DNA of 64,000 nt from Dioscorea cayenensis subsp. rotundata (taxonomy: Eukaryota; Streptophyta; Magnoliopsida; Dioscoreales; Dioscoreaceae). A program made the translations under genes and the position numbers. Below the pieces are notes generated by a model that was not told the DNA's origin, did no database searches, and was given only the letters and a program-made list of their open reading frames with translations. Below are positions 35,862 through 46,885 of the stretch, one piece after another (positions within the stretch are counted from its first letter, which is position 1; every line of letters begins with the position of its first letter). The DNA lies in assembly GCF_009730915.1 (NCBI RefSeq), contig NC_052476.1:248001-312000 (forward strand). The letters are read 5' to 3'.

Positions 35862-36319
35862 TGTTATGAATTATTGAACTGGTATCAATGAATCTTTATA
35901 ACAGTAACTCAATACTGAGATTAATGTCTCCAAAACCTAAATCTCATCTGAATTGATACTTCAATCACCAGAATTTCCACTCAAATAACCAAATCTAGCA
36001 TCCATGATCAAATCACACTCAAGTCTCAAAGCAACAACAAATTAAGGGAAAAACTCCATACATTCACCAAATGATGAAAATAAACTCATAGAGCTATAGA
36101 TCTACTTAATATGATCTGAAATATGTAAAGTAAGTGGGAATTCCTTCCCTCCTGCTGGAGCACCGGAGAAGATCGCCGGAGAACCAACCAGACCCAAAGA
36201 TCCTTCTTCTTTCTTCCTTCCTCCCCATCATAGCCCTAGCTTTTCCTCTTATAGTCTCTTGCCTTCCTGCCTTGGGATCATTTCTCATTAGAGAATACCA
36301 ATCCCGGTGAGTCATAACA
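35862..36319 (-). repeat. LTR copy 1 of the array
   Basis: 458 bp, next to the left GTATG. It differs from copy 2 at only a few bases (for example CAGACCC versus CAGGCCC near 36190). Confidence 0.93.
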
Positions 36320-38745
36320 TTACTCCACCCATCAAACTTGACCTTGTCCTCAAGGTCAGAAGAGAAATATGCTTGGTTTAAGGTAGGCAGATTCTCCCCA
36401 AAGCTCAATGAAGCACCAGCTTTAGTACCAAACCTCGTCCAATTGTGTAGAACACCAAGAGGGAGCTTCACTTCACGGCAAAAATAACAGCTAGCAACAT
36501 CATCTATGTTATCAGCTTTGGCTATGATTGTTTTTAGAAGTTCAAATCCTTCCTTGTGCACCTAAATATGAGGAGCAAATTCTCCATCACTGACATTTAT
36601 TGCATTTTGCACTTCCATGTTTTTAATAACACCCTCAAAGTAATGATAAACTTCTACACCCATTGTCATGGCTTTTTTAAATGATGAAGCACCACCATTA
36701 AGGATCAGAAATTCCTCCAAAGCCATAGCTTTTGTTGGAGAAGCAGTGAAGTTGAAGAGCTTCCTTTGATGTCTTTCAATCACAAGTTTGGTAATTTGCA
36801 ACCTTGAATTATCTTTCCAAGGTTTCTGTAGAGGCTTTATATCCATTCTATCACATTGCAACTCTGACAAGGTAAGCCTCCTACTGAAAATAAGAGTTTG
36901 TTTTAATTCTTGAACATCATCAGCCTTGCAATTTAATAAGCCAAGCTCTGATTCCTTTCTATAATCCATAAACCAGTCTTTAACAAGCAAGTAGCACAAG
37001 CTAATTTCAATGCCACCACCAACATTAAAAAAAAGAAACCCTTTCAAACCAGTGCAAGTGTCTAATATTTTCCTTGCTTGGGCCAAATCACTAGCAGCAT
37101 ATTTCTTGAAAGAAATAAACTGTTCTTGGAGTAATAGCTGCTGATAAATTCTGATGATAACTTCATTAATGACAGCAAGTTCTGGATTCACATAGATAAC
37201 TCTAAGGACATGCTTTTTGGCACCAATTTCACTGAACAACATGTTGAAAGCATCATGTCCAACTCCTAGTGATGTATCACTAAGTGTTATTCCATCATGC
37301 TGGATGCCATGTGTAAGGCAACAAAAACTGAAACTGCTGAAATTTATCTGTTTCAAGATTTGAAAAGTTTCAGCACAAACCTCTTGATTAAAGTACGCAG
37401 AGATCATGGAATTCCAAGAGATGACATCCTTGCAAACAATGTGCTGAACAACATTTTGTGCCTCATGGCTAACACTGCAGTATTTAGCATACAAGAATAC
37501 AGTCTTCACCGATGGCCAAAACTCCAAACCCATTTGAATAGCAAAAGCACAAATGAGTTGCCCAGACTCCCAAGACATTTCCATGCAAGTAGAGAAAACA
37601 ACATCAATGGATATCTTAGTTGGTGTAGCATCTTTATCTCCTTGTGCACGCAACAAATAACAGAGATTCATAATAAGCACATGAAGCTCTGCACAATCAC
37701 ATCCAAAAAACCAAATGATCCAATAGACTGCATCTCTCTGATCCATCACCACACATAGCCGGTGAGATTCACGCAACTCATTGCACCAACCATACATATC
37801 CATCATTGCTTTTAACAAGTCCAAACCCCACAAGCGAATCATCATATCGACGATTCATTGTGTAATTCCCAATCAATGAAATATGTGTTCTATAAACTCG
37901 TTTAGGCATTTCAGCAAACAACTGATAAGCAACTTGACCAAACTGAATTTCAGACAAATTTCCAGCAAAGTCTTTTGCAATCGCAACAACAACCTTTTCA
38001 CCATGCTCGCATTCACCTTTCAGTAGAAATTGCCATTGTTCAAGCCAATAGTGAACATCTCCATCACTTAATAAGACAAGGAGATGTAAAGTATCTTCAT
38101 CAAAACATTCTTTGATACATATGAAACCTCCACCATCATATATTTTCCTCGATACAAGTGTGATATCAACCAACGCAGTCTTCTTAGCAGAGATCTGGCT
38201 GGGTCGCAGTGCGTTCTTGCCAAACTGCCAAGGAATATTTAAGTTTTTCCTTATCTTCATCTGCTCCACAAAATCTTGAGAAAAAACTGGTTGGTATACT
38301 TGGTTCCTCCACTCCAAATGTTCAAATTCACCACAAAGCTGAGCATTTGAAGACACCAAATATCTCTTAGGCATTTTGTCAAACAACTCAAAAGCAACTT
38401 CAGTAAATTGGAATTCAGACCAATTACGAGCAGCTTTCTCACCAGTTTCACCATCAACCTGTTCACCTGCCTCAACCATATCCTCCAAGTTGCTAATAGA
38501 ATCATCATAATCATACGCAACAAGGCTATCATCCCCTGAGTAGTTCCAAGATTTCATATCAACAACAAATAGGGAGGAGGAAACACAAATTAGCTCACCA
38601 CCTGGATCAAATATCAAGGCTTTCTTTCCTCCGGTTTGCACACAGATGCCCTCCACACCATCAACACCCACAAAGGCACTTGTAGTAACACAAAGGGTTG
38701 CATCGACCTTTGAAAAGAAATCCATATTCCCCGGAAAATCAATGA
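36106..38745 (-). pseudogene. Array ORF B, copy 1, PPR-like protein, broken
   Basis: It continues from ORF A. The first ATG in this phase is 38723-38725 (MDFFSKV). It is open to 37778, where an extra T in TTTT near 37808 shifts the frame; the continuation is 37845-36562, then a TAG at 36562-36564 (a Gln codon in copy 2), then 36561-36106 reading through the polypurine end into the LTR. PPR-like segments include [42 protein letters not shown] and KDVISWNSMISAYF. The reading is broken relative to copy 2, so this copy is probably not translated whole. Confidence 0.7.
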
Positions 38746-38747
38746 GG

Positions 38748-39293
38748 TTAGTCAGATACTCCTTTCGGCCTCTCCCCACCCTTGAAGATCTTCAAAGATT
38801 CATCAAGTGTCTCATAGGAAGTACAAATCCTAGTAGAGGTGATTGCAATACCACGCTTTGACTCATTCTTGTGGTTATATGTCATTTGAACTTCACTAAC
38901 AACTTTTCGTGGAAGAAGATCAGTAGCTGCCATAATAGAATCGGTAGTAATAGATTTGGCAGGATCACCATAGGCAATGTAGGAATTCAGATCTTTCTCG
39001 GCCATTTCATCAAACAACTGCGGAGCAACTTTATCACCTTGAAGTTCTGAAATATTACAAGCAATTTTCCCACCAAACTCACCAACAACCCTATCTGCAG
39101 CTTTGCAACGAACATCAATGTCGAGATTCACCTTCTCATCTAACTTGTTCAAGCTGTCAGATGAACTAGCAACAACAACAGTAGATAGCTTATCACCATG
39201 AAGGGATGATGCAGGGAACGGTTGTAGTAGACATGCAATAAGTCTGTCCAATTTATCGGATATATCAATGAGAATGCTATCCATTTCAGCCAT
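38748..39293 (-). CDS. Array ORF A, copy 1, 181 aa, no known function
   Basis: The first frame after the primer-binding end, where gag would be expected; it starts at ATG 39291-39293. The N-terminus [20 protein letters not shown] looks helical. Residues 71-110 contain the first of three related modules ([18 protein letters not shown]) found in this element. No zinc knuckle or capsid motif is seen. The frame ends just after overlapping ORF B in another phase; both array copies share this, so it predates the duplication and may be a fixed frameshift. Confidence 0.6.
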   Translation of the reverse strand: MAEMDSILIDISDKLDRLIACLLQPFPASSLHGDKLSTVVVASSSDSLNKLDEKVNLDIDVRCKAADRVVGEFGGKIACNISELQGDKVAPQLFDEMAEKDLNSYIAYGDPAKSITTDSIMAATDLLPRKVVSEVQMTYNHKNESKRGIAITSTRICTSYETLDESLKIFKGGERPKGVSD

Positions 39294-39327
39294 GATGGGA
39301 GTGAGTGGTGAACGAAAGCACCAAAAA

Positions 39328-39785
39328 TGTTATGAATTATTGAACTAGTATCAGTGAATCTTTATAACAGTAACTCAATACTGAGATTAATGTCTCCAAA
39401 ACCTAAATCTCATCTGAATTGATACTTCAATCACCAGAATTTCCACTCAAATAACCAAATCTAGCATCCATGATCAAATCACACTCAAGTCTCAAAGCAA
39501 CAACAAATTAAGGGAAAAACTCCATACATTCACCAAATGATGAAAATAAACTCATAGAGCTATAGATCTACTTAATATGATCTGAAATATGTAAAGTAAG
39601 TGGGAATTCCTTCCCTCCTGCTGGAGCACCGGAGAAGATCGCCGGAGAACCAACCAGGCCCAAAGATCCTTCTTCTTTCTTCCTTCCTCCCCATCATAGC
39701 CCTAGCTTTTCCTCTTATAGTCTCTTGCCTTCCTGCCTTGGGATCATTTCTCATTAGAGAATACCAATCCCGGTGAGTCATAACA
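39328..39785 (-). repeat. LTR copy 2 (shared middle LTR)
   Basis: 458 bp. It serves as the 5' LTR of the left unit and the 3' LTR of the right unit in minus orientation. Confidence 0.93.
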
Positions 39786-42219
39786 TTACTCCACCCATCA
39801 AACTTGACCTTGTCCTCAAGGTCAGAAGAGAAATATGCTTGGTTTAAGGTAGGCAGATTCTCCCCAAAGCTCAATGAAGCACCAGCTTTAGTACCAAACC
39901 TCGTCCAATTGTGTAGAACACCAAGAGGGAGCTTCACTTCACGGCAAAAATAACAGCTAGCAACATCATCTATGTTATCAGCTTTGGCTATGATTGTTTT
40001 TAGAAGTTCAAATCCTTCCTTGTGCACCTGAATATGAGGAGCAAATTCTCCATCACTGACATTTATTGCATTTTGCACTTCCATGTTTTTAATAACAGCC
40101 TCAAAGTAATGATAAACTTCTACACCCATTGTCATGGCTTTTTTAAATGATGAAGCACCACCATTAAGGATCAGAAATTCCTCCAAAGCCATAGCTTTTG
40201 TTGGAGAAGCAGTGAAGTTGAAGAGCTTCCTTTGATGTCTTTCAATCACAAGTTTGGTAATTTGCAACCTTGAATTATCTTTCCAAGGTTTCTGTAGAGG
40301 CTTTATATCCATTCTATCACATTGCAACTCTGACAAGGTAAGCCTCCTACTGAAAATAAGAGTTTGTTTTAATTCTTGAACATCATCAGCCTTGCAATTT
40401 AATAAGCCAAGCTCTGATTCCTTTCTATAATCCATAAACCAGTCTTTAACAAGCAAGTAGCACAAGCTAATTTCAATGCCACCACCAACATTAAAAAAAA
40501 GAAACCCTTTCAAACCAGTGCAAGTGTCTAATATTTTCCTTGCTTGGGCCAAATCACTAGCAGCATATTTCTTGAAAGAAATAAACTGTTCTTGGAGTAA
40601 TAGCTGCTGATAAATTCTGATGATAACTTCATTAATGACAGCAAGTTCTGGATTCACATAGATAACTCTAAGGACATGCTTTTTGGCACCAATTTCACTG
40701 AACAACATGTTGAAAGCATCATGTCCAACTCCTAGTGATGTATCACTAAGTGTTATTCCATCATGCTGGATGCCATGTGTAAGGCAACAAAAACTGAAAC
40801 TGCTGAAATTTATCTGTTTCAAGATTTGAAAAGTTTCAGCACAAACCTCTTGATTAAAGTACGCAGAGATCATGGAATTCCAAGAGATGACATCCTTGCA
40901 AACAATGTGCTGAACAACATTTTGTGCCTCATGGCTAACACTGCAGTATTTAGCATACAAGAATACAGTCTTCACCGATGGCCAAAACTCCAAACCCATT
41001 TGAATAGCAAAAGCACAAATGAGTTGCCCAGACTCCCAAGACATTTCCATGCAAGTAGAGAAAACAACATCAATGGATATCTTAGTTGGTGTAGCATCTT
41101 TATCTCCTTGTGCACGCAACAAATAACAGAGATTCATAATAAGCACATGAAGCTCTGCACAATCACATCCAAAAAACCAAATGATCCAATAGACTGCATC
41201 TCTCTGATCCATCACCACACATAGCCGGTGAGATTCACGCAACTCATTGCACCAACCATACATATCCATCATTGCTTTAACAAGTCCAAACCCCACAAGC
41301 GAATCATCATATCGACGATTCATTGTGTAATTCCCAATCAATGAAATATGTGTTCTATAAACTCGTTTAGGCATTTCAGCAAACAACTGATAAGCAACTT
41401 GACCAAACTGAATTTCAGACAAATTTCCAGCAAAGTCTTCTGCAATCGCAACAACAACCTTTTCACCATGCTCGCATTCACCTTTCAGTAGAAATTGCCA
41501 TTGTTCAAGCCAATAGTGAACATCTCCATCACTTAATAAGACAAGGAGATGTAAAGTATCTTCATCAAAACATTCTTTGATACATATGAAACCTCCACCA
41601 TCATATATTTTCCTCGATACAAGTGTGATATCAACCAACGCAGTCTTCTTAGCAGAGATCTGGCTGGGTCGCAGTGCGTTCTTGCCAAACTGCCAAGGAA
41701 TATTTAAGTTTTTCCTTATCTTCATCTGCTCCACAAAATCTTGAGAAAAAACTGGTTGGTATACTTGGTTCCTCCACTCCAAATGTTCAAATTCACCACA
41801 AAGTCGAGCATTTGAAGACACCAAATATCTCTTAGGCATTTTTGTCAAACAACTCAAAAAGCAACTTCGATGAAATTGGAATTCGGACCAATTACGAGCA
41901 GACTTTTCTCACCGGGCTTTCACCATCAACCTGTTTCACCGCCTCAACCATATCCTCCAAGTTGCTAATAGAATCATCATAATCATACGCAACAAGGCTA
42001 TCATCCCCTGAGTAGTTCCAAGATTTCATATCAACAACAAATAGGGAGGAGGAAACACAAATTAGCTCACCACCTGGATCAAATATCAAGGCTTTCTTTC
42101 CTCCGGTTTGCACACAGATGCCCTCCACACCATCAACACCCACAAAGGCACTTGTAGTAACACAAAGGGTTGCATCGACCTTTGAAAAGAAATCCATATT
42201 CCCCGGAAAATCAATGAGG
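39572..42219 (-). pseudogene. Array ORF B, copy 2, PPR-like protein, long open part
   Basis: An open frame of about 760 codons runs from 41857 to 39572, intact across the positions where copy 1 has a frameshift and a stop. Counting residues from 41857: module 3 ([18 protein letters not shown]) at about 145-162, PPR-like region about 150-350 (including KDVISWNSMISAYF at 321-334), then about 300 residues I cannot assign. The last 65 residues are encoded by the LTR. Upstream, 41892-42251 continues in another phase after a patch of clustered indels at 41838-41940. The PPR-like part resembles PLS-class proteins, which normally bind organellar RNA, but it is degenerate and an RNA-binding role is not implied. 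Confidence 0.7.
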
Positions 42220-42765
42220 TTAGTCAGATACTCCTTTCGGCCTCTCCCCACCCTTGAAGATCTTCAAAGATTCATCAAGTGTCTCATAGGAAGTACAAAT
42301 CCTAGTAGAGGTGATTGCAATACCACGCTTTGACTCATTCTTGTGGTTATATGTCATTTGAACTTCACTAACAACTTTTCGTGGAAGAAGATCAGTAGCT
42401 GCCATAATAGAATCGGTAGTAATAGATTTGGCAGGATCACCATAGGCAATGTAGGAATTCAGATCTTTCTCGGCCATTTCATCAAACAACTGCGGAGCAA
42501 CTTTATCACCTTGAAGTTCTGAAATATTACAAGCAATTTTCCCACCAAACTCACCAACAACCCTATCTGCAGCTTTGCAACGAACATCAATGTCGAGATT
42601 CACCTTCTCATCTAACTTGTTCAAGCTGTCAGATGAACTAGCAACAACAACAGTAGATAGCTTATCACCATGAAGGGATGATGCAGGGAACGGTTGTAGT
42701 AGACATGCAATAAGTCTGTCCAATTTATCGGATATATCAATGAGAATGCTATCCATTTCAGCCAT
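42220..42765 (-). CDS. Array ORF A, copy 2, 181 aa
   Basis: Same protein as ORF A copy 1 with no amino-acid difference that I can see, starting at ATG 42763-42765. It again carries the NISELQ...VAPQLFDEM module and overlaps ORF B in a different phase near 42220-42251. Identity between copies indicates very recent duplication, or an assembly duplicate. Confidence 0.6.
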   Translation of the reverse strand: MAEMDSILIDISDKLDRLIACLLQPFPASSLHGDKLSTVVVASSSDSLNKLDEKVNLDIDVRCKAADRVVGEFGGKIACNISELQGDKVAPQLFDEMAEKDLNSYIAYGDPAKSITTDSIMAATDLLPRKVVSEVQMTYNHKNESKRGIAITSTRICTSYETLDESLKIFKGGERPKGVSD

Positions 42766-42799
42766 GATGGGAGTGAGTGGTGAACGAAAGCACCAAAAA

Positions 42800-43257
42800 T
42801 GTTATGAATTATTGAACTAGTATCAGTGAATCTTTATAACAGTAACTCAATACTGAGATTAATGTCTCCAAAACCTAAATCTCATCTGAATTGATATTTC
42901 AATCACCAGAATTTCCACTCAAATAACCAAATCTAGCATCCATGATCAAATCACACTCAAGTCTCAAAGCAACAACAAATTAAGGGAAAAACTCCATACA
43001 TTCACCAAATGATGAAAATAAACTCATAGAGCTATAGATCTACTTAATATGATCTGAAATATGTAAAGTAAGTGGGAATTCCTTCCCTCCTGCCGGAGCA
43101 AGAGAGAAGATCGCCGGAGAACCAACCAGGCCCAAAGATCCTTCTTCTTTCTTCCTTCCTCCCCATCATAGCCCTAGCTTTTCCTCTTATAGTCTCTTGC
43201 CTTCCTGCCTTGGGATCATTTCTCATTAGAGAATACCAATCCCGATGAGTCATAACA
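42800..43257 (-). repeat. LTR copy 3 of the array
   Basis: 458 bp, next to the right GTATG. It shows small private differences (GGAGCAAGAGAG versus GGAGCACCGGAG near 43095, CCCGATGAG versus CCCGGTGAG near 43242). Confidence 0.93.
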
Positions 43258-43324
43258 GTATGTGTCGCTCTTAGTATGAACGTTGATGTCTGCAATAAAA
43301 AGGGCTAGAGGCATTTTAGGGGAA

Positions 43325-43407
43325 GCCCAAGGCATCTGCTGTTTGGTCAATCTTTGCTATTTTTGCCTCAGGATCTGCAATAAGCCATTCAAAGAACATG
43401 TGATTAG
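43325..43407 (-). other. Short coding-like stretch, unassigned
   Basis: The minus strand reads MFFEWLIADPEAKIAKIDQT then ADALGFP and a stop (43402 down to 43320). Composition is protein-like, and an acceptor-like TTATTGCAG lies within. It could be the last exon of an unrecognised minus-strand gene disturbed by the LTR array, or chance. Confidence 0.25.
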
Positions 43408-44090
43408 AGAGGAAAAATAATAATACGCAAGCGGTTCTGTCGGTGCCATTAATTGGATAACCTCAATAGCTTCTTTTAATCACATCATAGTATATTACTT
43501 TTTTGGACTTTAAATGAGCCATTCTTTATTGGTCACACATTCCACTGAGGCAAAATAATTATTCATTAATTATTTGTATATTTATATTTTTTTAAAAAAT
43601 TAAAAATCCAAGTACAATAGTTACAAAATTAACATACACTCCACTTTTATTAAAAAAAAAACCAACATACACGCATGAAATTTTTTTTATTGAAAATCTC
43701 ATGTGAAAGAAATAAAGATATCTTTTAAAAAATATATAATTCCATAAATGTAATTTTAATGGATTTTTTTTTTATAAACAACGGATAAATCACTAATTTA
43801 TTGATATACGCTAATATAGAGAAAAAGAAGATAATTATAGTAGTGTACATGCATATGTGGATTATAAGCGATGGACAATAACAATATGACATATATTGAT
43901 ATATATATTTATTTATATCAGCCACTCTCTGGGTCGATTACTAAAGCAACGAAGCATGCATGGAACTGAAAACACGTTGAGAAGGTTTACAGATACAAGC
44001 CGTCAGAGGGCTTACTGTAATTATCACACTCTGCATTGAAATCACGAAATTAGCACAGACAACTGATAGATTAATTGGTCTATTGCTGAT
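43408..44090. other. Intergenic, AT-rich, no gene recognised
   Basis: Contains a T10 run followed by TATAAACAACGGATAAATCACTAATTTATTG near 43765-43803, resembling the poly(T)-flanked tails of minus-strand LINEs elsewhere in the window. No target duplication is assigned. Confidence 0.4.
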
Positions 44091-45170
44091 TTAGACCATG
44101 ATTTTGTTGGCAATCTTAGAAAGCCTTCCAGCATTGACATAGTCCCTTGGGCTATGAGATGCAACTCCGGGTATCACGAGACCAACCATTCGGTACAAGA
44201 TTGAGATGTAGCCCTCTCGGAAGTCTTTGCCTTCAGTTTGTCCAATAATCAAAGCCCTGAGTAGATCGACCCAGGCCCAAAAGTACATGGGGATCATGTA
44301 CATTGGATCAAAGTAATTAGGATTGGGGGAGTCGATCACCACCTGCGTACATATTATATAAATAATTAATTTATGTTCATATACATATAATTTAATTATT
44401 TAAAAAGATAATATGATCGATCAAGAGATGTATATAGGTCAATCGTTTTATATAGTTCGTGTGTTTTGTTTTCTTATACCTGTCCCTTGTACCAGTCACT
44501 GTAGTAGATGCAAGTGCCAAAATGCGTGAACATGGCGACAGGAGGCATATCGAAGGGAATTCTGGGAACGATGTCAAAACGATACACCATTCTGTGGAAT
44601 TTGAGCCTAACAATGGTGGTCATGTACGTGGCGAGTAGAGTATCTCCAACACGAGGTTGTCCAAAGGTCATGACGCCGTACATGGCATTCAAGATGTCGC
44701 TCTGGTCGTGGTAAGAGAGTAGTGCAGGGAAGATAGCCGCAAGAGCACCTCCCAAGCTGTGCCCGGTAACTATGATCTTGGCATTAGGATGTTGTTTGAT
44801 AAGGGATCTAAGGACCTCCCTTACGGCATAATAGGCCACGGGTTTGTCTGCAGGGTTACTGTACTCCTTGGGGAACCCTAAAAGGAAGCTCAGCTCATTT
44901 TGGAGGCCAAGAGCTTTCAAGAATCCAAGATGGATGTTCCCCATTTTGCCAGTGAAAAGCCAAGAGAGGTCAACGTCAGTTGACCAGTCTTCGGCGTTGA
45001 AGGGCTCCGTGCCGCGGAATGCCAACACGATCACACTCGCATCCTCAGCCTTGTCGCAACATATGAAAGCTTGTGTCGTGTGGTCGTTAAGAAACTCTGC
45101 ATGGGTAGTTCATGCCGATATATCAAGTTATAATTATGAAATTAATATTTATGATGAACTACGTACGGCA

Positions 45171-45207
<37 letters not shown>

Positions 45208-45957
45208 TTTTGTTTATTGAATTCTTAATTTTTGGCCACTTTTAATATTAACATATTTTAACCATGCAACCCATGGAAATTTTACATTTTTCCTTTTTCT
45301 CTCTCTTGATTTGTTTTCTTGTTTTTAAATCTGATTAGATTGATATATTTTTTAGTTTTTAAGTGTGCTTAGGAGAATTCTTTGTTTTTTTTTTACAAAG
45401 GCCACAAGAGTTGCCCTACAAAAAGTTGTCAAAAGATAAACAAATATGAAGGTGCACTATAGTTTAACAACCCCTTTCACATGGGACTCATAAATAATGA
45501 ATATATATTGCTAGTACACTATTTTATATAGTGTGTTATAGATATGCACAATACTGTAACATCACTGTCAACCCAGGGATTCGACCCTGAATGTGCCCTT
45601 TCACTGTCCTAATAACATACCGTTAAATTAAGTTAAGTAGTGATTGTTGAAGAATTCTTTGTATAGGTCTAAGTGCGTGGAATGAATAAATATGTAATTA
45701 TCTGTACTCACTGTTCCAACAATTGTAGAATCCGACAAAGTGCATCTGCATTCAATCAAAACCCAAGGCAGAAATCATGTTAGTTAATGAGCTGATCCGT
45801 ATGGATGAATTTGCTTCATAAATACATGCAGTACCGAAGACATAGATATCAGAAGTCCATTACTGGGTCATAAATTGTTTCAAATATATATATTAAGACC
45901 TGAATTGAAGGTGCATATATGCAATATATCAGGATATTTCTGCACACACACACACAG

Positions 45958-45988
<31 letters not shown>

Positions 45989-46796
45989 CCATTGGTCGGT
46001 GACTGTCTTCTCTACGTATGCTGGATTCTCGTATGCAATTTTAGAAGCCATCATGGAGAGATCCAAAACGTTTGTATCAGCAAGGCTAGACTCTGGATAC
46101 ATCAGCTCAAAGTAGTTCATCTCAGACGACTTCTTGTATAGATCAACCCTTCCATCGATGAGCCCAATGAAAGATCTGAATTCCGCTGAATCACGCTTTG
46201 GTATCACCAACGAGACTGCACACATATAGACATATAACATGTATAATATAACAAAATTAATTAGCAGCACTGCAAAAAGGCACAAAACTTGATTTTATTG
46301 TTAAACTTCACAAACACAAACATACGCAATTTAAGCACATAATTAAATATGTATGATAACGTACTGAAACTGCAGTGTTTGTTATTCTTGAATGAAGTTA
46401 ATAATTTATGGTTAACTTATAGTCATTGTGTGAATCACTTAATTGAATTAGAGAGAATGTGTCAATATGTATGTGTAGCATACAGGTGAGAATATGCCAC
46501 AAGAGGCCTAATATGCCACCGTTGAGTGCTAGCAAGTTGAAAAAGAACTCAAGGTAATAGCCCATCCACTTCATGGGCACACTGATGGCCTTCAAAGTTT
46601 TCTGGATGAGCAGGGTGAGGGCAATGACCCATGGGTCATCATGCAGCCCTGCAGTGTTAAAGCCTTCAGTCGTCTCTACAAACTTGTAGCTACTAAGGCT
46701 TTTCCTCCGGATCAGTAAGCTAAGTATGTCTATCACTCCTGCCTTCTCAGGACGAAAGATCATGTAGCCCTTAGGGCTATCAACATTGGAAGCCAT
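44091..46796 (-). CDS. OBL1-like: Class 3 lipase (oil-body lipase type), five exons, 481 aa
   Basis: A predicted triacylglycerol lipase. Exons, high to low: 46484-46796, 45986-46215, 45712-45745, 44480-45096 and 44091-44342. All junctions are GT-AG and the sum is 1446 nt, in frame. Start ATG 46794-46796 (MASNVDSPKGYMIFRPEKAG). The hydrophobic region around residues 55-104 (ALTLLIQKTL, FFFNLLALNGGILGLLWHI) may embed in the oil-body or membrane surface. AFRGTEP at 218-224 is the oxyanion-side motif. The nucleophile elbow is GHSLGG with S306, and the rest of the probable triad is D367 (VYRFDIVPR) and H461 (SHSPRDYVN). The 34 bp exon 3 encodes MHFVGFYNCWN. Length and architecture match plant OBL1-type lipases. 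Intron 3 holds a SINE and a TA repeat, and intron 2 begins with a TA repeat at the donor. Confidence 0.95.
45174..45202. repeat. (TA)n in lipase intron 3
   Basis: Alternating TA run of about 29 bases, 80 bases from the intron acceptor. Confidence 0.95.
45385..45650 (-). mobile_element. SINE inside lipase intron 3, with target duplication
   Basis: 266 bp in minus orientation: A-box-like TTAACTTAATTTAACGG, B-box GGTCGAATCCC near 45574-45584 and an A-tail corresponding to the T run at 45385-45393. It is flanked by perfect 11 bp copies of AGAATTCTTTG at 45374-45384 and 45651-45661. It lies in the same orientation as the gene and does not touch a splice site. Confidence 0.9.
45958..45984. repeat. 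(TA)n at the donor of lipase intron 2
   Basis: On the minus strand exon 2 ends TGGAAG and the intron begins GTATATATAT, so the repeat starts within the 5' splice site itself. A (CA)n run continues it. Confidence 0.95.
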
Positions 46797-46820
46797 TAAT
46801 GGAGAAGACCAAGAATAGAA

Positions 46821-46881
46821 GAGGAGAGAGAGAGAGAGAGAGGTGCAAGAGAAGCTTGAGGCAAGGGTTCACTTATATATG
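46821..46881 (-). promoter_or_regulatory. Lipase core promoter: TATA box and CT-rich leader
   Basis: The minus strand has GCATATATAAGTG (TATA at about 46871-46881), 75-85 bases upstream of the start codon, followed downstream by a (CT)n tract at 46823-46842 that would lie in the 5' leader. Spacing is suitable for a TATA-driven plant promoter. The start site is not known. Confidence 0.6.
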
Positions 46882-46885
46882 CAAA

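Larger units (their letters stand above)
35862..43257 (-). mobile_element. Tandem LTR array: LTR-internal-LTR-internal-LTR, non-autonomous
   Basis: Three 458 bp LTRs separate two nearly identical internal regions of 3008 and 3014 bp. One perfect target duplication, GTATG, flanks the whole block (35857-35861 and 43258-43262). Minus-strand LTR termini are TGTTATGACTC...TTCATAACA. Each internal region begins after an LTR with TTTTTGGTGCTTTCGTTC, a plausible primer-binding end, and finishes with CTTGAGGACAAGG followed by a purine-rich TGATGGGTGGAGTAA next to the following LTR, an ending style known from plant gypsy elements. No RT, RNase H or integrase motif is visible. The encoded protein includes PPR-like segments. 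The shared middle LTR and single flanking duplication indicate LTR-LTR recombination. Confidence 0.9.

Noticed and set aside
37297..37758. 153-codon plus-strand frame, repeated at 40763-41224
   Set aside because: Antisense to the PPR-like minus-strand frame; identical in both copies only because the DNA is duplicated.
35862..43257. Two tandem host PPR genes
   Set aside because: The repeated unit has LTRs with TG...CA ends, primer and polypurine ends and a 5 bp target duplication, so it is a retroelement array rather than a gene duplication.
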